Source of the DNA: Pedobacter metabolipauper
Lineage (GTDB): Bacteria > Bacteroidota > Bacteroidia > Sphingobacteriales > Sphingobacteriaceae
Reading direction: 5' to 3'
Length of the DNA stretch: 64,000 nt
Assembly (NCBI RefSeq): GCF_004362715.1
Contig: NZ_SNYC01000004.1
Location: 62,001-126,000, forward strand
Under the pieces are notes generated by a model. It ran no database searches, had not been told where the DNA came from, and saw only the letters and a program-made list of their open reading frames with translations. Shown one piece after another: positions 16,264-25,643 of this stretch. Every line of letters starts with the position of its first letter. The first letter of the stretch is position 1. The position numbers were made by a program, and so were the translations under genes.

Positions 16264-18753
16264 ATGAAGAATAACGTGTACAAAGTACTGTTTTTAACGC
16301 TTGCCATTTGTATTACAACTGTAAAACTTAATGCACAAACAACTGCCGAAGGCAAAATTACGGCCAAGGTTGTTGATGCCCAAAATAATGAAACTATACC
16401 CTTTGCCAATGCCATACTAATTGACCGTAAAACAAAAGCGGTTGTTAAAGGTGCCCAGACTGATGCCAATGGAAACCTGGTTATGACAGGTTTACCTATC
16501 GGTGTGTTTAGCTTTAAAATAAGTTATGTAGGCTTTCAAACCATGGTTAGAGACTCTGTTTCTATCACCGCTACTCAAAAAGAAGTAAATTTTGGAACCA
16601 TTAAAATGAAAGGTGCAAAAGGAACTGCACTGAATGAGGTAACCATCAGTGCACCAAAAAGCACGATCCAAATGGGGATCGATAAAAAGATCTTCTCTGT
16701 GGACCAAAGTTTGGTAAGTGAAGGCGGATCTGCTTCTGACCTGCTTCAAAATGTTCCTTCTGTTCAAACAGATATAGAAGGGAATGTAAGCTTAAGGGGA
16801 TCAAGTGGTGTTCGGGTGCTGATTGATGGAAAACCATCACTGATTGCTGGCGGTAATGTAGCCCAGATCCTTCAATCTATCCCGGCAAGTTCTATAGAAA
16901 GTGTGGAACTAATTACCAATCCATCTGCTAAATATGATGCTGAAGGCCAATCGGGTATCATCAATATTGTTTTGAAGAAAAACAAGAAGCTTGGCTTTAA
17001 TGGTTCTGTTGCGCTTACTGCAGGCAACAGGGATAGTTACAACGCCAATACAAACCTAAGTTTCCAGAATAGTAAGGTTAATATCTTTGGTAATTACAGC
17101 TACCGTTATGGTAACCGTCCCGGTGGAGGTTACAGTAACATTACGTACCTGAACAGTACATTTCCAACTGTTTTTGCCAATCAAAATACAGATTCAAAAT
17201 CTTTGGATAAAGGTCACAATGTAAAAGCTGGGATTGATTATTACCTGGCAGAAAAGAGCGTTTTGAGTTTCTCAGGGGGTTTTAACATCAGAGATAACGA
17301 CAGGAACGAATTGCTGAGCATTGATAAACTTGGGCAGCAAAGTAATCCATTGGAATTAAGCCGCAGGAACAATTCAAATATTGGTACCGGTGGCAGCTAC
17401 GACCTGAACCTTGACTTTAGCCAGAAATTCAAAAAACCAAAGGAAGAACTTACCTTTAATTTTAGTTTCTCTGAAGGTGACAATGACAACTATCAGATCT
17501 ACAATACCTACATCTACAATATTGATGGTAATGATGTAAATAACCTGCCTGACATACAACGTAACGATGGTACTGGTTTTAACAGAAACTATAACATACA
17601 AGCCGACTACACACTTCCGGTTGGAAAGGTTGGAAAAATTGAAGCCGGTTACCGCAGCCAGATCCGCTTCTCAGAAAACAGCACGTTATCTGACAACTTC
17701 AATAACATTACCGGCAATTACGACGTAAATTATGCATTAACCAATGAGTTTAACAGTAAGGATGAGGTTCATGCCTTGTATCTGAACTACCAGAACCAAA
17801 TTAACAACTTTGGTTACCAGTTGGGCTTAAGGGCTGAAGATGCTGCTTTAAATACCCGTCTGGGTGTTTATGAGGCCAATCAATTGGTTTATTCTCCTGG
17901 TAAAGTTGACTATACCCGTTTATACCCAAGTGTGTTTTTAACCCAGAAATTTGCCGGAGAGCAACAAATACAGGCCAGTTACAGCAGAAGGGTTAACCGT
18001 CCGAGAGGATGGGATACCAATCCATTCCTGGATGTATCTGATCCGTTAAACTACCGTCGTGGTAACCCGAACCTGAAACCAGAGGATGTTCACGCTTTTG
18101 AGTTGGGCTATAGCAAATACTGGACTAAAGTAACGCTGACTTCAAGTGTTTATGTTAGACAAACCAATGATGTGATTCAACGGGTAAGAACTGAGCCTGA
18201 TGAAAACGGAATTACCATAACTACCCCGCAAAACTTAACCAAGAACCTGTCCAGCGGATTGGAACTGATTGCCCGTGTAGATGTTGCCAAACCATGGAAC
18301 TTTACCGGAAACGTAAATTTATATCAAAGTAAAATTGAGGGTGTTCCTGCATTTGGGATCGTTGAAAATTCTGGCTTTAGCTGGAATGCCAACTTAACAA
18401 ATAATTTTGTGTTACCTTATGCGGTAACTTTACAGGTGAAAGCAGATTACCGTGCAGCAGAAGTAATGGCACAGGGTAAGAGAAATGCCATGTTCGGTTT
18501 GGATGCAGGTGCAAAATATGATTTTAAGAACAAAAAATCTTCTTTAAGCCTGAACATCAGGGACGTGTTTAATTCACGCAGATGGAGTATGACTACCGAA
18601 GCCAATAATACCATTGTTGATTTTAGAAGGATGATGCAGGGTACTATGGCTAACTTAACCTATTCTTATCGTTTTGGTAAAAGCGACTTCGGTCCTAAAA
18701 AAGGTAAAAAACCAGATCAGCAGGAAATGCGGTCTGATGAAGAATCATTTTAA
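16264..18753 (+). CDS. outer membrane beta-barrel protein, TonB-receptor-like (paralog 1)
   Basis: An 829-residue exported protein; ATG 16264 gives a clean signal peptide ending at LNAQ. Residues about 22-115 form a carboxypeptidase-regulatory-like domain (ITAKVVDAQNNETIPFANA), residues about 130-220 a plug-like domain (LLQNVPSVQTDIEGNVSLRG, then VLIDGKP and IESVELITNPSAKYDAEGQ), and the rest a beta-barrel with many alternating aromatic strands (YSRRVNRPRGWDTNPFLD...NYRRGNPNLKPE is diagnostic of the OMP_b-brl_3 group). These proteins take up substrates or act in unknown outer-membrane roles; no ligand can be predicted. The neighbour 18 bases downstream is a paralog. Confidence 0.88.
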   Translation: MKNNVYKVLFLTLAICITTVKLNAQTTAEGKITAKVVDAQNNETIPFANAILIDRKTKAVVKGAQTDANGNLVMTGLPIGVFSFKISYVGFQTMVRDSVSITATQKEVNFGTIKMKGAKGTALNEVTISAPKSTIQMGIDKKIFSVDQSLVSEGGSASDLLQNVPSVQTDIEGNVSLRGSSGVRVLIDGKPSLIAGGNVAQILQSIPASSIESVELITNPSAKYDAEGQSGIINIVLKKNKKLGFNGSVALTAGNRDSYNANTNLSFQNSKVNIFGNYSYRYGNRPGGGYSNITYLNSTFPTVFANQNTDSKSLDKGHNVKAGIDYYLAEKSVLSFSGGFNIRDNDRNELLSIDKLGQQSNPLELSRRNNSNIGTGGSYDLNLDFSQKFKKPKEELTFNFSFSEGDNDNYQIYNTYIYNIDGNDVNNLPDIQRNDGTGFNRNYNIQADYTLPVGKVGKIEAGYRSQIRFSENSTLSDNFNNITGNYDVNYALTNEFNSKDEVHALYLNYQNQINNFGYQLGLRAEDAALNTRLGVYEANQLVYSPGKVDYTRLYPSVFLTQKFAGEQQIQASYSRRVNRPRGWDTNPFLDVSDPLNYRRGNPNLKPEDVHAFELGYSKYWTKVTLTSSVYVRQTNDVIQRVRTEPDENGITITTPQNLTKNLSSGLELIARVDVAKPWNFTGNVNLYQSKIEGVPAFGIVENSGFSWNANLTNNFVLPYAVTLQVKADYRAAEVMAQGKRNAMFGLDAGAKYDFKNKKSSLSLNIRDVFNSRRWSMTTEANNTIVDFRRMMQGTMANLTYSYRFGKSDFGPKKGKKPDQQEMRSDEESF

Positions 18754-18771
18754 TATACCCGGCATGAAACC

Positions 18772-21180
18772 ATGAAAACCCTTATCATCAGCCTTTTCTT
18801 TGTTCTGATCTCTTTAGGTGCCATGGCACTGGAAAAAGGAATCATCACAGGAAAGGTTGTTGAGCAGGTTGGAGCGCTCTCCATCCCCTCTGCAGTTGTT
18901 GCCATCTATTTACCGGGTTCTGAACAGCCCCTGCTCACCACGCCTACGGATGAGAACGGCATCTTTAAATTCAGCAATTTAAAGCCTGGGTCATACACGC
19001 TCAAGGTCAGTTACATTGGTTTTACTACACTTACCGTAAACCAAGTTGTGATTACCACGGAGATCCCTGAAAAAAATCTGGGCACCCTAAAGCTAAGCAG
19101 CGATCAGAATAACCTGGGTGAGGTTACCATCTCGGCAGACAAGCCCGTGATCCAATTCTCATCGGATATGATTACCTACAACGTTGAGAAATCTATCCTT
19201 GCCGAAGGGAGTACCGCAAGTGATGTACTGAAAAATGTGCCGATGGTTGAGATTGATATGGATGGAAAAGCATCTATATCCGGCAAAAGGAGCACACGGA
19301 TCTTTATAGATGGAAAGCCATCAGATTATATGACCTCCAATATTGGCGACCTGCTTAATGTTTTACCTTCAGACGCGATAGAGAAGATTGAAGTAATGAC
19401 CAATCCGCCTGCTAAATATTCAGGCGATGGTGAGGGCATTATTAACATTGTGATGAAGAAAGGTTTCAAGATCGGCTTTGGCGGCAATGCAGGTATTACT
19501 GCCGGATTGCAGGGAAACACCAACACGAATACCAATGCTTCTTATAAGAGCAAGAACTATTCAGTCAACGGCGGGGCGGCATATAACTATACGATCGGGA
19601 AAAATGAAAATCACAATTACCGGGAGAACTTCTTTACAGACACCACTTATTATCACGATAATTATGGCAATAGTGAGAACCTCGGAAACGGCGGTAATGT
19701 TAGACTGGCTTTTGACTGGGACATTAGCAAGGCACAAAACCTGCGTTTATCTACAAACTTTAATACCAACAGCAGCACTAGTAATTCCGGAACGGATTAT
19801 CACTATTTAGATGAGGATCTCATTGAGAATATTGACGGGGACCTGGACAAAAGAAGATTAAGAAATCAATCCAATACCTCTGACGGTAATAACCACAATT
19901 TTGTTTTTGATGTAGACTACAGCATAAAAACAGATACCACAGGTGGTAAACTTAGCTTGGGTATTACCTATAATGATAACCAGGACGAGCGGCAGCGCTT
20001 ACTGAACAGGGATTACTTTTTGCCGGAAACCTTTAGGTCGTCACTTCAGGAAAACAACAATGAGATCAGCAATAACGGGCTTAATCTTAATGCTGATTAT
20101 GACAAGCCTGTTTTTAAAAAAAGAGACCAGATCGAATTGGGTATTAAGTTCAATTACCGTAAAAACAACAACGATCAGCTAAGTCAGAATTTTGATTATA
20201 TCACACAGCAATATGTCATTAATGACAACCTGAGCAATGAGTTTCTTTATTATGAAAATATCTTTGCGGGATATGCTGCTTACAATTTAAGAGGAAAAGA
20301 ATGGAGTGCAAAGGCCGGATTAAGAGCTGAACTAACCGCTGTTAACTTTGACCTTTCTGCTGAAGACATGTATCATATTGATCCGTATCTCAGTTTATTT
20401 CCAAATTTCTCTGTGAACCGGCAGTTCAATAAAAAATATACGGTTGGTGCTGCTTATAGCGTGCGGGTTAACCGGCCAAGGGAAAATGCGCTAAACCCCC
20501 AGATTAACAATAACGACCCATTAAACATATCTTTTGGAAATCCAGACTTGTCACCCGCTTATGTACAACAGGTAGAGCTAAGTTTTGCTACCTACGGACA
20601 ACGGTGGTCATTTACCCCGCGTTTATCCTACTCTACCAGTAAAGGCGTAATTGAGCGTTACCGCACCGTTTTTGAAACGGGAATATCAGAAACTACTTAT
20701 GACAATATCGGAGCCTACAAAACCTATGTATTGATTCTTAACGGCAATTACCGGCCTACTAAGACCATCTCATCAAATGCGAATGTTAGCTTTAGCCAGG
20801 ATGACTATACATCCTCCTTAAACAGCTCGTTAAGCAGGACTGGCTCAAGTTTAAGGGCCCGCTTTGGAATGTCTATGGAACTTCCCTTTAAAACAGCTTT
20901 TGAAGGTAATGTTAATTATGCCAACATTACGAATGCACAAGGCAGAAGTAAAGGTTCTATGACTACATGGATGGGTGCCAGAAAGGTTTTTATGAAGAAC
21001 AAGTTAAGTGCGAGGGTAAGTATCAATGACCCTTTCGGAAAACGCACTAACTTTTCTACCAATCAGGGCACTAACTTTATAGCTCAAAATTACTGGGCCA
21101 GTAATTCCAGTAACGTTACACTGAGTTTAAACTACCGGTTTACCAGGGTTAACAAAATACCGCCGCCACCTAAGCCATAA
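18772..21180 (+). CDS. outer membrane beta-barrel protein, TonB-receptor-like (paralog 2)
   Basis: An 802-residue paralog of the preceding gene with the same order: signal peptide (LIISLFFVLISLGAMA), carboxypeptidase-regulatory-like domain (residues about 20-105, GIITGKVVEQVGALSIPSAV), plug-like domain (about 125-210; VLKNVPMVEIDMDGKASISG and IFIDGKPSDYM) and a barrel with the same VNRPRENALNPQINNNDPLN motif. It ends in a Pro-rich tail (KIPPPPKP). The 18-base gap suggests co-transcription. The two proteins have diverged clearly in the barrel, so they may have different ligands. Confidence 0.87.
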   Translation: MKTLIISLFFVLISLGAMALEKGIITGKVVEQVGALSIPSAVVAIYLPGSEQPLLTTPTDENGIFKFSNLKPGSYTLKVSYIGFTTLTVNQVVITTEIPEKNLGTLKLSSDQNNLGEVTISADKPVIQFSSDMITYNVEKSILAEGSTASDVLKNVPMVEIDMDGKASISGKRSTRIFIDGKPSDYMTSNIGDLLNVLPSDAIEKIEVMTNPPAKYSGDGEGIINIVMKKGFKIGFGGNAGITAGLQGNTNTNTNASYKSKNYSVNGGAAYNYTIGKNENHNYRENFFTDTTYYHDNYGNSENLGNGGNVRLAFDWDISKAQNLRLSTNFNTNSSTSNSGTDYHYLDEDLIENIDGDLDKRRLRNQSNTSDGNNHNFVFDVDYSIKTDTTGGKLSLGITYNDNQDERQRLLNRDYFLPETFRSSLQENNNEISNNGLNLNADYDKPVFKKRDQIELGIKFNYRKNNNDQLSQNFDYITQQYVINDNLSNEFLYYENIFAGYAAYNLRGKEWSAKAGLRAELTAVNFDLSAEDMYHIDPYLSLFPNFSVNRQFNKKYTVGAAYSVRVNRPRENALNPQINNNDPLNISFGNPDLSPAYVQQVELSFATYGQRWSFTPRLSYSTSKGVIERYRTVFETGISETTYDNIGAYKTYVLILNGNYRPTKTISSNANVSFSQDDYTSSLNSSLSRTGSSLRARFGMSMELPFKTAFEGNVNYANITNAQGRSKGSMTTWMGARKVFMKNKLSARVSINDPFGKRTNFSTNQGTNFIAQNYWASNSSNVTLSLNYRFTRVNKIPPPPKP

Positions 21181-21214
21181 TTAATCTGAAATTAGAATTT
21201 TGTTATATTGCACC

Positions 21215-21769
21215 ATGGAAAACATCAATCCCTGGGAAACGGTTGACAGCAAACAAGTTTATGATAACAATTGGATTGGGCTTACAGAGCATAATGTGAT
21301 CAACCCATCTGGCGGCAAAGGAATTTATGGTGTGGTACACTTTAAAAATTATGCCATTGGCATACTCCCATTAGACCATGATCTTAATACCTGGCTTGTT
21401 GGTCAGTACAGATTTCCACTAAATGCATACAGCTGGGAAATACCTGAGGGTGGGGGGCCTCTTGATGCTGAGCCTTTAGAAAGTGCAAAACGTGAGTTGT
21501 TAGAAGAAACCGGTTTAACAGCCAGCACATGGATTGAGATTCAGCGGATGCACCTCTCTAACTCCGTAAGCGATGAGCTTGCGATTGTTTACATTGCGAA
21601 AGATCTGAGCATGGGTATTGCAGAACCTGAAGAAACAGAACAGTTAATGCTTAGAAAACTTCCGTTTGAAGAAGTTTATCAAATGGTTATTCATGGCCAA
21701 ATTACCGATAGCATGAGTGTTGCTGCTATTTTAAGAACTAAGATTCTTTTACAAGAAGGAAATTTATAA
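21215..21769 (+). CDS. NUDIX hydrolase, ADP-ribose pyrophosphatase type
   Basis: A 184-residue Nudix enzyme. The Nudix box is complete: GGGPLDAEPLESAKRELLEE followed by TGL (near residues 81-103), with the REXXEE metal-binding glutamates. The upstream QYRFPLNAYSWEIPEGG is the pattern of ADP-ribose and sugar-nucleotide pyrophosphatases, which cut ADP-ribose to AMP and ribose-5-phosphate. ATG 21215 (MENINPWETVDSKQVYDN) is family-typical; an upstream TTG is rejected. plsC begins 37 bases downstream. The exact substrate is inferred only from the family. Confidence 0.9.
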   Translation: MENINPWETVDSKQVYDNNWIGLTEHNVINPSGGKGIYGVVHFKNYAIGILPLDHDLNTWLVGQYRFPLNAYSWEIPEGGGPLDAEPLESAKRELLEETGLTASTWIEIQRMHLSNSVSDELAIVYIAKDLSMGIAEPEETEQLMLRKLPFEEVYQMVIHGQITDSMSVAAILRTKILLQEGNL

Positions 21770-21806
21770 GCAAATTAAGTAATATTGTACGCTTTTATCA
21801 ATCACT

Positions 21807-22553
21807 ATGAACAAGTTTTTAGGCTATATATTTAGCCCTGTCTTTTACTTTTTGTTTTTTCTTACGCTGGTTATTTTTCAGCCAGTTCAATGGATTTGCT
21901 ATCGTTTTTTTGGATATAAGGCACATAAGGTGTCTGTTGATATTCTTAATTTCTTTCTTACGTACTGTGACCTCGCCCTGGGCTCATCCGTTACCTTTGT
22001 AAATGACCAGGAACTTCCGGTAAACCGGCCAATCATCTTTATTGCTAACCACCAGAGCATGTACGATATTCCGGCCCTGATCTGGTTTTTAAGAAAGTAC
22101 CATGCAAAGTTCATTTCTAAAATAGAGCTTACGAAAGGGATCCCTTCAATTTCCTTTAACCTGAAATATGGCGGTGGTGCAAATATTGACAGAAAAGACA
22201 GCAAACAGGCTATTTCTGAAATTATAAAGCTGGGCAGAAGGATGAAAGAGAACAACTGGTCTACCGTGATCTTTCCGGAAGGAACACGTTCTAAGGACGG
22301 GAAGCTGAAAACCTTTCAGATTGGTGGCATTGCAACGCTTTTAAAGGCGGTTCCTAATGCATTGATCGTTCCCGTTGCCATTGAAAATTCCTGGAAGATT
22401 GTACAGTATGGAAACTATCCGTTAAGCTTTGGCGAGCGTTTACGCTGGACGGTCTTATGCCCTGTAGAGCCTGATGCAAAAAAACCGGAAGATATTGTTT
22501 TGGAGGCAGAAAATGCAATCCGTGTTCAGCTAAACCAGGTGATTGTACCTTAG
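21807..22553 (+). CDS. plsC: 1-acyl-sn-glycerol-3-phosphate acyltransferase
   Basis: This membrane enzyme adds the second acyl chain to lysophosphatidic acid, giving phosphatidic acid for phospholipid synthesis. The 248-residue protein starts with a membrane segment (LGYIFSPVFYFLFFLTLVIF), then has the catalytic acyltransferase motif NHQSMYD (NHxxxxD), the substrate motif FPEGTRSKDG, and a later VPVAIENS. Length and layout are normal. The gene follows the NUDIX gene and its stop overlaps by 4 bases the stop of the convergent LytTR regulator. Confidence 0.93.
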   Translation: MNKFLGYIFSPVFYFLFFLTLVIFQPVQWICYRFFGYKAHKVSVDILNFFLTYCDLALGSSVTFVNDQELPVNRPIIFIANHQSMYDIPALIWFLRKYHAKFISKIELTKGIPSISFNLKYGGGANIDRKDSKQAISEIIKLGRRMKENNWSTVIFPEGTRSKDGKLKTFQIGGIATLLKAVPNALIVPVAIENSWKIVQYGNYPLSFGERLRWTVLCPVEPDAKKPEDIVLEAENAIRVQLNQVIVP

Positions 22554-23302
22554 ATATTTTTATTATCAATGTGCTTAAAGAACTCATCCCGGTAGGTATC
22601 CCCTATTGGGATCACTTTGCCATGGATAGAGATCCTGCTGCGCTCGATGCTTTCAATTTTATCCAGCGAAATGATGTATGATTTATGAACCCGGATAAAT
22701 TGTCCCTGAGGCAATGTCTCTTCCATCTTCTTCATATTTTGTAAGGTTATGATCCGCTCTGCTTTTGTAAAAATAGAGATATAATCTTTTAAACCTTCTA
22801 TATAAAGGATATCATCCAGTTGGATCTTCTGAATCTTATGTTCCGTTTTTACAAAGATAAAATCCTGAATGGGGTGGGCTGCAGCAGAAAATGGAGCTGA
22901 TGTAACTACGGGCTGAGGGGTTGGAACAGCTTCTGCAGCTTTAGTCTGCTGGTTATGAACTTTTTCTACTGCTTTATAAAAACGGTCAAAAGCAATAGGT
23001 TTTAATAAGTAATCTGATACATTGAGGTCATAACTTTCCAATGCATATTGGGAATATGCTGTAGTAAGAATGTAACTGGCCTTTCCATTCGCGATCTTCA
23101 GGAACTGGATTCCGGTAAGCTCTGGCATCTGGATGTCTAAAAACACAAGATCTATACCACCCGCCTGTACCAGCTGAAGTGCCTCGATGGCATTTTCTGT
23201 TCGTTTAACGAGTTCCAGAAAAGGCACCTTAGAAACATAATCTTCAATAATATCTAGTGCCAGCGGCTCATCATCAACCGCAATACATTTTAACTTTATC
23301 AT
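22550..23302 (-). CDS. LytTR-family response regulator
   Basis: A 250-residue two-component regulator. The receiver domain (residues 1-120) has the acidic pocket near IAVDDEPLA and the phospho-acceptor Asp56 in LVFLDIQMPE. A Pro/Ala-rich linker follows (about 130-150). The C-terminal LytTR DNA-binding domain (about 155-250) has FVKTEHKIQKIQLDDILYIEGLKDYI and RVHKSYIISLDKIESIERSRI. It overlaps the upstream kinase gene by 4 bases (ATGA), so the pair is translationally coupled. Paired TTCnACGAA repeats between this operon and the divergent small-peptide/ABC operon are likely binding sites, making that exporter a probable target. Confidence 0.94.
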   Translation of the reverse strand: MIKLKCIAVDDEPLALDIIEDYVSKVPFLELVKRTENAIEALQLVQAGGIDLVFLDIQMPELTGIQFLKIANGKASYILTTAYSQYALESYDLNVSDYLLKPIAFDRFYKAVEKVHNQQTKAAEAVPTPQPVVTSAPFSAAAHPIQDFIFVKTEHKIQKIQLDDILYIEGLKDYISIFTKAERIITLQNMKKMEETLPQGQFIRVHKSYIISLDKIESIERSRISIHGKVIPIGDTYRDEFFKHIDNKNI

Positions 23303-24324
23303 ATATCAAGCATTAATTCACTGGTATAATGGGTTTCCGAATTTACGATATTTAATTTATACCTTTCGGGATAAAGTAACTGTAGTCTTCGTTCTACATT
23401 ATATAAGCCTACGCCCCCCATCTGGTCTTTATTCGATTTATTCTTTTTATTGGTTACACTAAAATGCAGGATCTTTTGATTGGCGATGATATTGATCCGG
23501 ATTGGATTTTCAGGATCATTGGCAACACCATGCTTAAATGCATTTTCTACAAAAGAGATGAGGATCAACGGGACGATCTGCTGATCATCAATTTCGCCAT
23601 TCAGACTAAACTCAACAGCGGCACCATCTTTAAACCGCAGTTTCTGAAGCTCAATAAAGCTTTGAACGTATTCGATCTCCTTACTTAAGGACACCCAGCT
23701 GTCATTACTTTCATAGATCATATACCGCATGATCTCTGATAACTTTAAGATCGCATCTGGTGTTTTATCTGATTTCTGATACGCCAGTGAATAGATATTG
23801 TTAAGGGAGTTGAACAGAAAATGAGGGTTAAGCTGCGACTTCAGAAACTGGAGTTCCATCTCCTTTTTTTCGCTAACCAGGTTGCGCTGTACGCTTTCAT
23901 TTCCAAACCAGTCTACCGCAAATTTAATCAGCGAACTGACCACAATAAAGAAACCTGAGGTAAAAATAGTGACCAATGCGAACTTGCCTATTTTTGTATA
24001 ATATACTTTCTCGGTACTTTCACTGATATGTGTTAAAACAATTTCAGGGTTTAAAGCCGCCAGAAATGTTTTGATTACGCCCATGATTACAATTAGCAGG
24101 AAAATGGACAACATGTACAGACCGTACTTTTTTTGTTCCTTAACCAGTAAAGGGATGAGCAGGGTATAGTTAATGTAAAAGATGGAAATGTTTATAATTG
24201 CAAAATAGCCAAATCTCACCATTTGCTCGTACATCGTCATCTTTAGATCAACTCCAAGCAGGTTAACGATGGCCATTAATAACCAAAATATAAAATGTAC
24301 TATAAAGGCACCTTTATTCTTCAT
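23299..24324 (-). CDS. LytS/YehU-type sensor histidine kinase
   Basis: A 341-residue membrane kinase of the His_kinase family that pairs with LytTR regulators. Four hydrophobic segments occupy residues about 8-145 and form the sensory part, with no large periplasmic domain. The phospho-acceptor histidine is in LKSQLNPHFLFNSLNNIYSL, followed by an ATPase domain with SFVENAFKHG (N-box) and GGVGLYNVERRLQLLYP (G-box). It is the first gene of the minus-strand pair and faces the small-peptide/ABC-exporter operon across 230 bases. The signal sensed is unknown. Confidence 0.93.
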   Translation of the reverse strand: MKNKGAFIVHFIFWLLMAIVNLLGVDLKMTMYEQMVRFGYFAIINISIFYINYTLLIPLLVKEQKKYGLYMLSIFLLIVIMGVIKTFLAALNPEIVLTHISESTEKVYYTKIGKFALVTIFTSGFFIVVSSLIKFAVDWFGNESVQRNLVSEKKEMELQFLKSQLNPHFLFNSLNNIYSLAYQKSDKTPDAILKLSEIMRYMIYESNDSWVSLSKEIEYVQSFIELQKLRFKDGAAVEFSLNGEIDDQQIVPLILISFVENAFKHGVANDPENPIRINIIANQKILHFSVTNKKNKSNKDQMGGVGLYNVERRLQLLYPERYKLNIVNSETHYTSELMLDI

Positions 24325-24391
24325 CTAGCAGTTCTCAACAAATATTGCATACGTACAAAGTAAAAAAATCTAATGGTTACCGTGGTTGACT

Positions 24392-24421
24392 TTCGACGAA
24401 CTGGCATTTTTTTTCTACGAA
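24392..24421. promoter_or_regulatory. candidate LytTR-regulator direct repeats
   Basis: TTCGACGAA (24392-24400) and TTCTACGAA (24413-24421) differ at one base and start 21 bp apart, two helical turns. LytTR proteins are known to bind two imperfect 9-bp direct repeats separated by about 12 bp, exactly this geometry. The site lies between the LytTR kinase gene and the divergent peptide/ABC operon. Confidence 0.5.
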
Positions 24422-24553
24422 ATTGACAAATAAACCGCTAAATTATAAAGCAGTTCTATTCTGGCGTTGATCTATAATAAAATGGCCTTGGTCTAAAAGA
24501 TTTTAGCAGCATTTTTAAATTTATTCTATTTGTTTCATCAAAACAAAACGATT

Positions 24554-24730
24554 ATGAAAAGGTTAACAAACGTATCGCCATTTTTACTTTTATTGGTTCC
24601 TGTTTTTATCATGATGTTATTAACAATAACTACAAGTAATACCACAACTCAGAATGAAGAAGTTGCTTTAAAATCTTCTGTTGCAGCAAAAGCGGCCACG
24701 ATCAAAATCAGCAACCCATTCTCTAACTAA
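24554..24730 (+). CDS. 58-aa single-pass membrane peptide
   Basis: A small protein with a basic N-terminus (MKRLTNVS), one strongly hydrophobic segment (residues about 8-26, ending LLTITTSNTTT) and a hydrophilic 30-residue tail ending KISNPFSN. It could be a membrane-anchored peptide or a secreted propeptide cut by signal peptidase. I do not recognise the family. ATG 24554 is used; the in-frame upstream extension has no signal-like sequence. The ABC exporter ATPase starts 3 bases after its stop, so it is the first gene of that operon. It may be a sensor-kinase accessory or exporter subunit, but this is inference from position alone. Confidence 0.6.
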   Translation: MKRLTNVSPFLLLLVPVFIMMLLTITTSNTTTQNEEVALKSSVAAKAATIKISNPFSN

Positions 24731-24733
24731 TAT

Positions 24734-25642
24734 ATGAGCGATCTAATCATTGAGACCCGCGGGTTAAACTACTATTTTGGCACACAAAAGGTAGTAGACG
24801 ATTTGTCTTTAAAAGTTAAGAAAGGAAGTATTTATGGTTTTCTTGGGCCAAATGGTGCAGGTAAAACAACGTCTATAAAAATTCTCCTTAATCTTCTGAA
24901 ATCTCCTAAAGACACCGTATTTCTCTTTGGTAAAGAAATCAACTCAAATAGAATAGCAAGCTTAAAGCGCCTTGGTGCACTTGTAGAACAACCAGCTATC
25001 TATGCACACATGACTGGTAGGGAAAACCTGGTTAACAGGTGCATGCTGCTCAACATAGACAAAGCAAAATCAACAGACCTGCTAGAACTGGTTGGTCTTA
25101 GTGATGCGGCTAATAAAAAGGCAGGAAAGTATTCATTGGGAATGAAACAACGTTTGGGTATAGCCCTGGCCTTGCTGTCTGATCCGGAACTGCTGTTACT
25201 GGATGAGCCAACGAACGGTTTAGATCCTAACGGCATCATTGAGATCCGTAACCTGATGATAGATCTGGCCAGCAAACATGGCAAGACCATTTTGGTATCG
25301 AGCCACCTATTGAGTGAAATTGAACGTATCGCCTCGCATGTTGGCATCATTAATAAAGGAAAACTATTATTTCAGGGAACCATCAATGAGCTTCATGATC
25401 TGAGTAAGCCTACTCTGGAAATTGAAGTTCAGAATGCAGCACAGGCCGCATCGCTATTAACTGAAAATGGCTATGAACTGATTGCAACAACAGAAAATAA
25501 AATCAGTCTGCTGTTCAAATCTGCAGAAGAGAATGGTAAAATAAATACACTGCTGGTACAAAATGGCTTTATAGTAACCAGCATTTACCAAATCAGAAAA
25601 GATCTGGAACACTTATTCTTAGACATTACAAAAAACAACTAA
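24734..25642 (+). CDS. ABC exporter ATP-binding protein (BcrA-like)
   Basis: A 302-residue ABC ATPase. Walker A is GPNGAGKTTS (near residue 38), the signature is YSLGMKQRLGIALAL, and Walker B is LLLLDEPTNGLDPNG, followed by the H-loop SSHLLSEIE. The C-terminal 80 residues are the extension typical of the bacitracin/lantibiotic-resistance (BcrA, CcmA) group. It works with the permease encoded 1 base downstream. Together with the divergent LytTR system this resembles a peptide-sensing and detoxification module, though the substrate is unknown. Confidence 0.93.
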   Translation: MSDLIIETRGLNYYFGTQKVVDDLSLKVKKGSIYGFLGPNGAGKTTSIKILLNLLKSPKDTVFLFGKEINSNRIASLKRLGALVEQPAIYAHMTGRENLVNRCMLLNIDKAKSTDLLELVGLSDAANKKAGKYSLGMKQRLGIALALLSDPELLLLDEPTNGLDPNGIIEIRNLMIDLASKHGKTILVSSHLLSEIERIASHVGIINKGKLLFQGTINELHDLSKPTLEIEVQNAAQAASLLTENGYELIATTENKISLLFKSAEENGKINTLLVQNGFIVTSIYQIRKDLEHLFLDITKNN

Positions 25643-25643
25643 T

